A stretch of DNA of 64,000 nucleotides from Mesodorylaimus sp. YZB2_4. Its lineage: Eukaryota > Nematoda > Enoplea > Dorylaimida > Dorylaimidae. Location of the stretch: the NCBI GenBank assembly GCA_030248295.1, contig JASANH010001727.1:248001-312000 (forward strand), written 5' to 3'. Position numbers and translations under genes: made by a program. The notes below the pieces were generated by a model, which was not told where the DNA came from, searched no databases, and saw only the letters and a list, made by a program, of their open reading frames with translations. Shown here piece after piece: positions 33,644 through 45,700 of the stretch; position 1 is the stretch's first letter; each line of letters opens with the position of its first letter.

Positions 33644-34776
33644 TCACTTGAGTGATTAGTTGATCGATTGATTGATAGATAAAGTTCTGAAAAAGTCATG
33701 TTGACACCAAGCATCGTTGAAATGCACTCGAGGGCGCGGTACATAAATGAGAAAAACAGTCACAAATGCAGAAGTATTGATTGTCTACAATCACTGTACT
33801 CGGTCACGCAAAACTAGGAATCCATTGCACGGGTTGAAACAGTGTTTCATTTTCAGCACAGGATATTCTAGGTTGGCGCTTGTTAGATTCTATTTGTAGC
33901 CGGGTGAGTACTCACATCACAGTTGCGCACCACCGAGCATCGACTGGGATGTTCCCATGGGTGAGCGACAACGAGTACGAGACCGACTTGTAATGCTTGT
34001 AGTACCCGTACATACAGTAGTCCTTATTCTCCTGAACTTATGCAAATTTGGCCATTTCACTTGATTTGGATCTGTCAACATTACAATCAGAATTATTTAC
34101 AAACAAAAAATTAAAACAGGCTTTCTGTAAGGGTCGACCCGGCGATTGCCAAGCGTCAAGTTTTGACCCCCTTTTTGTATGTGTGAATTCGATGCACCCG
34201 TGAGTGGTGATGGTCATGCAACAATGCTTTTTTTGTGCACACTCGATGGGATCTAATCCGAAAAATCACCATCCGAAAATTCGGATCCGATCCGAATTAT
34301 CCGATCCAAAGTTCCCCCTCTGTAATGTAATGAATTGGATGTGATCAATATTCTGCAGATACTTCCTTTTTCCTGCTCACAAATAGAGTTACAAGTCATC
34401 TTGTCGTTATTCTTATTTTAGACCAGAGAAAACATGGATGACTCAGATGTTGCAAATAGTTTGGAGTTAGTCGACAGAAATATTTTTTCGATGTTAGCAA
34501 TCATGAGTCAATGCAGGCACCACAAAAAACCTAATTCTCCTAAACTTACCAGTCCAGTATTGTTGCATGGCCCTGGTTGCTTTCGATACCTTTTTATCGA
34601 CAAAGTGGTTACAAATGAGTTTGGCTTTCATATTTTTGATTAGTTGGGTCTATCACATATTCAGTGTGCTCGATCCAGGAGCTCAAATTTAGCAGCTGAT
34701 TCAGCTTTTCTGGTATCCTCATACAGCTGATTTGCGCATGTTGTTTCAGTCCCGAGACCTGCCTTTAACAAAATAA

Positions 34777-35337
34777 TCATAAGTATCGAATCAGCAGCAT
34801 TATTCTGCAAGCCCAGACTGCCATTCCTACATTAGAATAGTCCAGAACTCCCTTTACTTGTTCCTCTAGTTTATTCCCCATACATATTGACTTTTGCTGG
34901 GTGCCAGAGGTAAGTGTCAATTTCCCTTTTGACGAACCTTTGCAAGTTAGCTTCTGGTCATTAAGCCAAGTATAACAGCTTTGATAAATAGTAGCCACAG
35001 ATATTCTGCCGAAATATGAAATTTCTGAGCTCTGAATCCTTCCCTCAAGTCCACCCAATGCGATCTCTGACACACGCCAAATCCAAAATCCATATATTTC
35101 CAGTTTATCAGCTACAAAATGCATTAGCTCCTTTCCTAACCCACGCCTGTTGATGATCCCAATCAGCAGGAGTTCACTCTTTGCTCGTTTCAGTGTTTCA
35201 CCTGACGCTTGTTTATTCATATTGCAGGCATGAAGAATTCGTTCTATCGATTTCGAACATCCAGTCAGCAAGTTTGTGTCATCTACGGAATTGCCAAGTT
35301 TTCTTTCGCGTTCTAGTAAAAGTGTCCACGCCCCCAA
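34777..35337 (-). CDS. Unrecognised intronless open frame, 186 codons
   Basis: An uninterrupted frame starting MGAWTLLLERERKLGNSVDD. It includes basic and mixed stretches (SKGKLTLTSGTQQKS) but no motif I know. It lies alone between gene copies and is bracketed by GATCCG-rich repeats at about 34255 and 35640, so it may belong to a transposable element rather than the host. A frame this long is uncommon by chance but not proof of a gene. Confidence 0.25.
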   Translation of the reverse strand: MGAWTLLLERERKLGNSVDDTNLLTGCSKSIERILHACNMNKQASGETLKRAKSELLLIGIINRRGLGKELMHFVADKLEIYGFWIWRVSEIALGGLEGRIQSSEISYFGRISVATIYQSCYTWLNDQKLTCKGSSKGKLTLTSGTQQKSICMGNKLEEQVKGVLDYSNVGMAVWACRIMLLIRYL

Positions 35338-36194
35338 TACTGTATTTTTGTCCCAGCGTAAAAAAATTTTGTGACTGTCTCAGCAGTCATTTATGAGCAG
35401 CATGGATCCGATCTTTTTTTCAATGGCAAAACAAGCACTCTTGTGTTTTTTAATTTGCAGATACTTTATCAGGTCGTAAAGTATTCAAGGATTCATGATG
35501 AGCTGCCATGGCACCATGATAATACATAAGTACTTTTGCTTACCATGGAAGCGGCCTTTCGAAAAAAGGTAATGCGCTATCGATTGTTCAAAAAATTACA
35601 AGTACAGTATTTCAACGGATCCGATCCGAACCTCATCCGATCCGGTCGTGAGTCGCATCTCTTTTAATTCCTATCTCTGGCGGAGGTAACAAGGAAGGAT
35701 TTACGATAGGTACAATAAAGTAGTTTGCTACAACATAATTTCAAAAGACTGAAGTTTTCTGGTTTCACAAAACACAAAAGTTATGCAATTTTGAACATAG
35801 AAGCCCGTCAGCGGATTTTATGTCCGTCCAAACTATAGTTTCAGTAGTCACACTGCCAGTCCGATGGCAGTTTCCTTGCTGATCATAACATTGATTGCGG
35901 GCTCGACAAAAGAAGAGCCAAAAACCGCTGTCACTTTTTCCTTTCCCAGATTATCATCAATTTTCGGCATTGTTACTGAGGAAATCCTTTCAATTGAACG
36001 ATTTCCTGTACTTTTCTTTCTGCTGGTGTCTTGTGCTTCATAGCATGCATGGCATGGAAAGCAAGGCACACAGCGCACAGCGCACAGCGCACTGCAATAT
36101 CCGCAGCCCGGACGCATCGATTTGTGCATGGGGTGGGGTGTGCACGACAAGACGTGCAGGCGATGTTTCTTGTTTACCCTTGCTCACTGTCAGT

Positions 36195-36207
36195 GTCTTG
36201 TTTGCAG
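36195..36207 (+). promoter_or_regulatory. Splice acceptor before quinone reductase B start
   Basis: GTCTTGTTTGCAG ends 35 bases before the ATG at 36243. It is either the 3' end of a 5'UTR intron or a trans-splice site; no upstream exon is evident. Confidence 0.45.
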
Positions 36208-36242
36208 CAGAATCGAGGAAACTGCTTTTAAAGTACCAAAAA

Positions 36243-39200
36243 ATGAAGGCTATTGTCGTGCACAAATATGGGGGACCAGAAGTGTTGAAAGTCGAGAAAA
36301 TTCCTGCGCCTAAGCCAGCAGCCAAGGAAGTAAGAATGTTAGCAGCCTTTTTATTTCTGAAAAAGAGTCATCAGATTTTGTTGTTGTTTCTGAAAAAATC
36401 CTAATTTCATTGAATTAATGAACAAACCTGTCAGGTTTACAGAATTCAGCAGATTTTAAGGGTCAGATCTCCAGCAGGCCTTGTTTGAATTATAAACAAC
36501 TTTCACAGAAAAATTGTAAGAAATAAAATGCTGTTTTTTGCTCAAAAAATCAAAATTCTGTTTGAATCCATAGTCGATAATCTATTATTTAAAAACTAAC
36601 CGAATCGATGACTGCCGATAAATCGATAAATGATCAAAATCAGCTAACTAATCGAATAAAACACAATTTCGTAATTCGATCAAATTAATGGATTTTTAAA
36701 ATTGATTTTTCGATTACGTGATCAGTAATCGATACCTAATCAATAATTGATGCAGTTTCGACCTATACCGTTTTTTAGGTATTAGTTCGTCTCCATGCAG
36801 CCGGAGTCAATCCAGTCGACACTTACGTCAGGGCGGGTATGTTTTTTTTTGAAAAATGCAAAAATGTGTAACTAATTAGGAATTTTTTCCATTTTAGGCA
36901 TGTTTTCTCATGTCCCCGCTTTCAGTAAACTGCCGTACGTGCCAGGCATGGATGGGGCAGGAATTGTGGAAGAAATTGGTTCTGGTGTAACCCGGTTCAA
37001 GGTATTCCATGCAGATGTTACACAGGGTTTCAGATTCAAATTTAAATTCTCGCGCGAAATATTTGAATTTAAATTGCTGGAAATCGGACCAATACAAAGG
37101 CGGTCTCAACGGAAATTTTACTTATACAGAATACATTAGAGAGATAAAAATTTTAAAATTGCTGCAGAGTGTTAAAAAATTGATCAATACAGCCAGTTCA
37201 AATTTTGGCGCGAAAAGTATATTTGAAATTTTTGCGATGGTCTATGATTTTTCACGGCCTGAGCACACACGCAATGAACTTGCGTGATTTTTGTTTGTCT
37301 TCGACTATCTTGCATGATCAGTTCTGGTCCTACTTTGCAGAAAGGTGATCGTGTGTTCACATATTCGCTAAGCCAAGGTCAATATGCTCAATATTGCGCG
37401 TGCCCCGAAGATCGATGCTGGCCACTACCATCTTCATTATCATTCCAGCAGGGCGCAACCATCGGCATTCCATACTTCACCGCCTATCGGGCCCTTTTCC
37501 AAGCGTAAGATATCTAAAATAGAGCGGAAACTCGATACCACTTGTTATAAATCGATTAAACAAGATTCATTGATCGATCGATCAATGATTAATCGATTGA
37601 TCGATTTCATTGATAACCGAGGAGTAGAGAAAATAAAAATCAATTAGCCAAGTCGATTATCAAGGTTGATTGAGTGATCGATAACTTGATTGAGGCTTGA
37701 TCGAATGATCAGGCAAGATCATTACCACTTGTATCGATCTGTGAGTACATTTTTGATCGATTATTGCCGATCACTGTGCCATCAAACTTGTCTGTGTATC
37801 GATTTTAACCGCCAACTTAATTTTCTGATTCATTTTGATAATCGATCAGACTGCTCAATCGATAAGTGATTGGTTTCAGAGACAAGTCGAAATCAGTGAA
37901 AACGTTGCTGGTGCATGGTGCGAGCGGTGGTGTTGGATTGGCGGCAGTCCAATTGGCCAGGGAGGCTGGTATGACCGTTTATGGCACAGCAGGGACTGAG
38001 ACCGGTTTGAAACTGGTGAAGGACGTTGGCGCTGACCAAGTGTTCAATCACAGAAAGAAGGGCTATCAAGAGATGATTCGGGTGAGTGGATGCGACGAGC
38101 AGGGAACAGCGAGTTTTGTGCTCTGCTCTGGCGATTGGGGTCCCACTGCTTACAGTCCAATAAAGATCTATTATAAGATAGAACCTTCCCAGACTTCTTT
38201 TTTGGTTCAACTAATAAGCTGATAAGGCCAGGAAACAATCAATATGACCGCCTTATCAGCTGGTCAATCAATCGATTTTCCTTATCAGTCTAATATTAAT
38301 CATATCATGAATTGATCATTGATAAATCGATTGATCATATTAGTAAATCAATGATTAATCGGCTGATAAGGCGATATTATCGATGCTTATGAGCTATCGA
38401 TTCGATTGGATGCCAGGATATTCTGACGCGTCGATACTGATAAGGCTATCGATTTTCTGATCAGCTGTACTTTACACCACAATTATAGGAAGCCACCAAA
38501 GGCGAAGGCGTCGACATGATTTTGGAAATGATTGCTAATGTCAATTTGCCCAAGGACATGCAACTGATTAGCAAAGGCGGCATCATAGCTGTGAGTCACT
38601 TTACACTCCTTCACACTCCACTCGCACAGCACCTATGATTTCAGGTGGTCGGTTCCCGCGGGTCAGTCCAAATCGATCCAGGTGCACTCTTGGGAAATGA
38701 AGGCCGAATCGTTGGTGTGGCTGTCCTGACCATGAGCCATGTGAGTCACCACTCAATCGGCCAGTGAGTCCCCCCGCCAGCTGCCGCTTGTGCAAAAAAG
38801 TTGTTGCCACACGAGCCTCTGATCCATCTGCAATCTGACCTGTGATAAGACATTGCTCATCAGCAAGTCATGGCATCTGACTCGCAATCGATCGGATCGA
38901 CTGCCTACCTATGACTGATCAGCTGCTAACAGTCAATCGATAATGACAACCTGGTCACCTGACAACATTCTGGTCACCATGATGGCAAAATAGACAACTA
39001 AATCGATTGTCCTAAAATTAATCGATCCAATCGATTCTGATCACTGTGATACCGAAATATGTTTCACCACCAGATCGATTACACGGGACCATGTTTTCAG
39101 GACGACTTGACCGAAGCTGGTTCTGCCATTGTACACGGCTTGTCTGACGGTACCTTGACCCCAATAATCGACAAGGAATATTCCTTCCACGACGCCCCAG

Positions 39201-39265
39201 TCGCCCACAAGGACATCATAGAAAGCCCAGGGGCGAAGGGAAAACTAGTGATCACCATCCAATAA
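36243..39265 (+). CDS. Quinone oxidoreductase (zeta-crystallin family), copy B
   Basis: Paralogue of the gene at 29586, same proposed function. Exons 36243-36329, 36779-36836, 36898-37001, 37341-37504, 37880-38081, 38489-38590, 38645-38740, 39101-39265 have exactly the same lengths (87, 58, 104, 164, 202, 102, 96, 165) and phases as copy A, so the duplication kept the whole gene structure. The protein opens MKAIVVHKYGGPEVL, has HAAGVNPVDTYVRAG, the cofactor turn VHGASGGVGLAAVQLAREAG and YGTAGTETGL, and ends GKLVITIQ. The VGL form of the cofactor turn is closer to the family norm than the AGL of copy A. Several introns and the 3' flank are unusually dense in ATCGAT and TGATCA words. It ends 452 bases from the lipin gene, which runs the opposite way. 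Confidence 0.95.
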
Positions 39266-39550
39266 TCACCGGTGGAGTGACCAGTTTTGAACGGTATATC
39301 GATTAGTGCTGATCAATCAATAAACAACCATGATCGAGTGACTGTGAAACGACACTGGTTACTGATGAGTGATCCCGCCCGACTATTGGCTGATCAAAAA
39401 TCGATCATTAGTAGTCAAATTATTGATTGATCGATCAGATCAGTAATCCACCTCCACTCCATCCCCACTTTGGCAAGCCATAATCAGCAAGACAACTACA
39501 ATTCTGACTGATCAATACAATCGATTACTAAAGGCCAATCGATCGCGATC
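36549..39550. repeat. ATCGAT-rich islands in the introns and 3' flank of quinone reductase B
   Basis: Separate islands at about 36560-36760, 37530-37870, 38216-38470, 38860-39050 and 39290-39550 consist largely of overlapping ATCGAT, TGATCGA, GATCAAT and AATCGAT words. Exons between them are normal. A similar island lies in an Argonaute intron at 52735-52985. Copy A introns lack them. Confidence 0.75.
39319..39324 (+). terminator. Polyadenylation signal of quinone reductase B
   Basis: AATAAA lies 54 bases after the stop codon, in the context ATCAATAAACAACC. Confidence 0.55.
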
Positions 39551-39717
39551 ATTATGCAAAATATATTTCCCACACGTTTTAACAAATTTTCTTAACAAAC
39601 GGTCCAAGAAACAGTCGAGCACAAACACACTACAAGGACAGCCTTACAAATACTCAAGCTCTAACTATGCACCAAGTTTCAAAAATTTCATTCACACCAG
39701 ACAAAATACTCGTAAAG

Positions 39718-42700
39718 TTATTTCTTCTTCGTCCATCCTTGACTGCCGCTAGAACCAGTACTACTTTTCGAATTCGTCCTAGCCGCGGCTGGGTTCGCAC
39801 TTGGGAACTTCTCTAAATCTACTTCCACACTGGCCATGGGAGGACGCCAAAATTGAGACACATTGTACTCCTCTGGTGCGGCTGGACTAACGCTCGTCTT
39901 CTCTTGAGCTTTTTTCATAATACGCAAAGGCGGGAAGAGATGATCAACCAAATCCGAAATCTTTGGGTATCTAAAACCACGGTTCAATATCACTCGCTCC
40001 CAACCACCGTCGTCGTAGTCTCTACTAAATCCACCCCCTCAAACCAGTTCTACTTACGAAAATTCCAACTTCTTATCCGTGAACTCCACTCTCCCCGTCG
40101 GATCGATAATATAGATTCGATTCGCCGGAACGCCAGCGGCTGTGTAAGCAACAGTATCCTGCGATCACAAATTTCATGATGATATCACCCCTTCCATGTT
40201 CTGCACACTTACGTTCGGCCTGTTTCCAAATCCAGCAAAAAATGGATTGATCCCTTGCGGGAATAAGGAAGCCACATCGCGAAGGCAACCAGTTTTGAAG
40301 ATTTCTGGTTTCTTTTCAATCACTTCCCTAAAAAGAGGACCGTTGTCACTTTTTCAGTGTCTGAAAACCATAAAAATGACAGCTTGTTTGCTTGCTCTAC
40401 CATAATCCTACTGTGCAGTACAGTCTGCTGTGTCATCTAAAGATCGAGCCCCACTCAATGCAGAGGCGAGTACAAATGAACTATTCATCCAGCCTTCTCC
40501 CTTCTACTGCAGGTCTGACTGTGTTAGCCGTGCAAATTACATGTATTCAACTGGTAAAAGGTTGACTTCCAACCGGCTGATGGGTTAGACAAGCTCAGGC
40601 TCAGGCCTCAGGCTGAACAGCCTCCAGGTTTGTTCAGCCTAAGGTTCTGCACCTGCTCCTGCTTTCACCACATCACTAAACGCAGGCATGCGCACTCGAG
40701 GGTGGAGGCCCGCACTATACACTACATCATTCCCCCTCCGCGAGTCTGCACACCCAGCATGAGAGGCAGATGCATACCCCAGCAGGACGAAAATCATCTC
40801 CGATCACCACCCATCGCCGAACCCAATCAGCCCTTACCTGTGCAAAGCATTGAAAACGGACGTCGGCGACAGCAAAAGTGGTCCACCAGGCAACGAGAAT
40901 TTATCTTGCTGCACCGACTTCAAGTACTCCTTCGTTTGACTGGCCATACCAATCGCTCGTGCAGTCAAATATAAGATTTTATAGTCGTTGGCTAAGATAC
41001 GATTGAACAATTCGGCCACACCGATATGCGCCCAATGACCACCACCGACACGAGGTAGGATATGCCCCAGCACATCCGACCTAAAAATATATCCATTACT
41101 CGCATACTTACTGGCCCACTGGCACTCAGTCACTTGGCATGTGGCACTGTGATAACCACGTTCAACAGCGCCATCACTACGATTCGCACCAAATCCAACC
41201 CAAAATTCACTCACTTCGTAATCGTCCCATCAATATCAGATATGATCACCTTGTCACTGTAACGCCAAAACCAGATCTCGCACTCGCATACCGTTGTGCC
41301 TTGATATTTTGTGGTAACAGAAAAGCTAGCCTTATTCGGCACTCCCCGCAACAAGTTCAGAGATTTCTAAAAACGCAGAATCTTCATGAATCTAAAACAA
41401 AAAATGCCAAATCCTTTAGAAACCATACCAGCTGATCCGAGGTCAAGTACAAGGTCTTCTTATAGCGAGCCTTGAATGTTGTCTTCCTCGTCTCCTCCAA
41501 TTCGCTGTCACTTAAAGCACCACGATCATCGAATTCGAACCTGAAAAGCACTCGTTTCCATTCCACTTCCACAAACACCCATCCACCAGCAACTCACGAC
41601 GAGGACAAGGCAGTCGGCGATTGCCTGTCATCAGGCGCTTGCAAGGTTGGACTGCTACCCGAACCCGTATTTTCAACTGGCAGTTCTGATTTTGATGGCT
41701 GATCAAGCGCCGGCGGTTCTTTCGGCTGTTCCTTAATTTCAGAAAGAACAGCCCGTTACACTGCATTTAATTCAAAAACGACTATTCGACCTGACACTTA
41801 CCTCGGATTTGGTAGGCGGATCAGCCGAGGTGGCCCGACGCCACCAGAAATATGAGCTAACACCACCCGCATTGCTAGCGCTGTTCTTCCTCGATACGTC
41901 CCTCGCATCGTGGGTGGTCTCTTTCGGTTGATGTTTATTGATGAGCGTATTAACCGCCGACTCGCTTAATGGCTGTTGAAATAGCAATAAGGAAACTATC
42001 ATCGGACCCGCTACTCGCCAATTGTAGTACCTTCAAAAATTGAAACCATGAATCGGATTCATGAACCGTTTGACCAATAAGCAGCCCCAAAAACCCTATC
42101 CTTATATTGTCATCGTCTCGTTTCGAAAACCGCCTTTCACTCTAACACCAACTCAAGATTGCATGCTTCAGATCAACAACTGAATCACGCTTGCAACGTG
42201 CGCTAGTCGCGACATCCCTCCATCCTGCCTATATCATTGGGCCAACTGACCTTGCTAAACTCAACCCTAACCCATAATCCTTCCACGCCCCAGCTTTGAC
42301 CCTTCCTCGACCGTACCATGACCCAACCATGACCTCACCGACCTGACTACCCAGCTGCACTCCAACTATACCATGCACCCAATATGGACCCACTTACCCA
42401 GCTCCCAGACAACCCAACCAAACCACCCACTTACTTTCCATTCATCTTGATCACCAATTCCGAACTGAATAGCAAATCCGGATTGCTATTCAACTGATCA
42501 AAGGTGACCAAATGGGCATTAAACTGCTCGTCCGTGATCTCGCTACTACGCTGATCCAAACCACCACAAGTCGAAATCGACACGTCGCCCAGCAGTTCCC
42601 TGAAACAAATACTCTCCCTTAACATCCCTTCAACATCTTCTTTTCACTTACTGGAACCGCCCCTCGTCGAAAAACCATCGTTTATGATCATCAGCACCAA

Positions 42701-45700
42701 CAATACTCGACGGATTACTTCCATAGCCACCATCACTACGCGGCGACGATACTGGATTAGGCTCCGCCTGCCGGCTCCCATGATCCACCGTCCCATTAGC
42801 CTTCGCCGCGGGCATATTGCTCCCACCTTCGCTTCGACGCCAGTTCCTTAAAAATCGATAACATCTTCACTTAAACTTGACTAACACTACTCTTCGACCA
42901 CGTTCATGTTGGCAACTCGAAAAAAGAATGGAACCTTTATACTCAGGTACAAGTCCCCAATCTACTGTAGCGTGCAATGCAGACTCTAACATCGACGATA
43001 CTGAAACCCATTCCCTGATTTTAGATTTCCAGCCAGACCCTTCTGAAATCTGAAAATGTGTCCGCCGCACCACATCGCATAGTCAAAGGACTCGCAGTTT
43101 TAGGCCTTCAAACTATAGAATCCTGGAAAAGTTTGCTAACTTTCCAGCAAACTTTTTCATGATTCAAGTGAGTAAGTTTATGCTTTAAACAAACTTTACT
43201 CAATAGGTTACGTTTGAAAATGTCTGGACCGACCAGAAATTCCAGATTTTCCTTACATCCTACAATGTTTAAATTTCCCACCAAAATCACGAATTTTTTA
43301 ATTAAGAAAATTCTATTTTTCTTACCCGTCTTGACGTGATGATGGGCGACCCGTTTGCAAACAACTCCTCCCTTCACCAACATTTGCTCAAACCCAAAAG
43401 CCTACAGCTATTTCTCACCGCTTGGTCAAATATCGATCAGCCAATTGCGGATCCACTTTCTCATCTTTCAGCAAGTCGCCCAGATAAATTCCGCCCTCAC
43501 GTTCGGCGGCTTGTTGGCGCTCCGAGCGACGCATGAATCCAAACAGATTCCATCCCGCCTGAGCTAAAACACAATGCTAAGAATCAATAAACTGGATAAT
43601 GAAGATTCCTTTGGCCCCCCAGTGGATCGTTCGATTTCAGAACGAATCCAAGCGAAATATGTTAATCCTATGCCAATTGCTAGCTCCCTTCATAAACATA
43701 TAATACACATTTCATTCTCTTCAGGGCATCAAGTCATCAAACCACGGTTCCATTCGCCTCCCCCCCCCCCCTGGGTCTGTGATACACATCGCTCAACGAC
43801 GGCCCTACAACGTCCTCTACCATTTCACTCACCATCATCAGTGGGGATCTGCTTTTCACTATTCTTCCTCGCCCATCGCCACACACTCGTATCCGAGTCG
43901 CTACCACCAGCTTGACCCAATACTTTGCCCAAAGCGTCGCCTTCCTTGATCACCCGCTCCAATTTCTCCGCTTCCGTTTCGGATCGTCCAGGCGACGGCG
44001 ATCGACTACCATCATCATCGTTATCACTGAAATCACACCTTATCACTCCTCTCACTCCATCCACCCCGACACAATGTCTTACCTCGTCGCCACCAAATCC
44101 GATTCAGATCCTTTTCTTAGCGTCCTCTCCTTGTTCTCCTCGTTCTCCGACTGACCATCGTCGGCTGTGATCGGCACCACACCAGCCACACTGGCCAACG
44201 CATCATCGACTACGGCAATCGAATTCTTCTCCGAACTACGCAAACTATTCGAGCCCCGATCGCTCGCACTTTTCGACGATCTTTGCTCCGTTTCCTTCTC
44301 TTCACCTTCGTCATCGGCGTCCATATGGAAGATATCGTCAGTCATCGTAAATTTCACACGATTATCCGTCGACGACGAGCTAGGCGTCAAAGCGGGCGTA
44401 GCTTCGGGTGGCGTTTGCCAATGAGACGATGTTTTCATTGACGAAACGTTATTCATTTCATTCGTTCCGCGAAACATCGGCGCCGCATACGACGCTTTCC
44501 GAAGACTAGACGGAGCGTAGGATCGCGAATGGCGTAACGTGGTCGTCGCGTCTCGACGATCCTTGCGTTGTTGCCCTTGCGATTGCGCAATATTCAATGG
44601 CGCACTAATCGTGGAATCGCGTCGAGCACCCGCACGATTCGTTTCACCAGTCCAACTACGACTACGCACCCGCGATCCGCGTGAACTATCGAAATCGGAA
44701 CGTCGTCGATTCATGAGCAATTGTTGCAACGTTTTCTTATCTAAACCAGGCAATTCGTTCACACAACTTTGATACATCGTATCTTGTCGTCGTAGCGGAT
44801 CTCCCAACGATCGAGACGCATCGTTCACCATCGACGATGCAGCCGGCGATCCTTCTTTTTCCTTCCCTTTCGCTCCTTCTTTATCATCTTTCGATCCAGA
44901 CGATGACTGACGATCGGGCGCCGACGGTGGTGCCGACGATTCGCGACAAAGATCCGCCGATTCAACAGCGCGTAAACTGTCCAGACCTCGTTTCATCAAT
45001 TCCATGCCCGACGGCGGCAACGGAGATGTGGCCAAATGAATGGGAACCTGAAACAACAAACGTGCACAGAGTTGACTGTATTTTACATATAAACGGTGCT
45101 ATGACGTCACTGACGCGCAGATTCTGCTTCTTCAGCGCAGGTGTTTGCCGCAATGCACTGATTTCTTCAAGTCAAACAGGCCGGTCATGCTGCGAGCAAT
45201 GTGTCAACATTTAAGCGCTTGAAAAAAGGGGGACTCCAGGAAGCACAAAATTTTTTTGTGTCTACTCCAACAACTTTTTACTTCAACAAAGTTACCTCAT
45301 GGTGCGGAAAATGATTTCCACTGATTTTTCCAGGACCCCAGGGAGACATTGAAATTTTCCTTTACTAAATTTCCTAACCTTTCACAGTTTTCCCTGATTT
45401 TGACTCAAAGATTCCCGCTTCCCCTGATTTTCGCCGGTTTTCCAGACACTTCAGAGTCCCTGACTTTTGGACCAGCATCGACCGATCCGACCCTGGGCCT
45501 GGATCCGAATCCCGATCCGATCCAGGGTCTGGATCGGCCCCATCCCGATCCGGCCGATTGGATCCAAAAAGTAGGATACATAGGGATGACGTGTTTGGCA
45601 CTACGTCCTGACCAACATGCCATGGTTCCTCGCTGTCACTCTCTGTCAGTCTATTCCAAAGGGCACAGCAGAGCTAAGCAGCGCCTAAAACGGGATTAAA

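Larger units (their letters stand above)
33644..36242. other. Intergenic region between the two quinone reductases
   Basis: Contains two GATCCG-rich blocks (about 34255-34315 and 35615-35660) that bracket an uninterrupted minus-strand frame (34777-35337). There is no conserved protein. A likely acceptor for the next gene's 5' end lies at 36195-36207. Confidence 0.5.
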
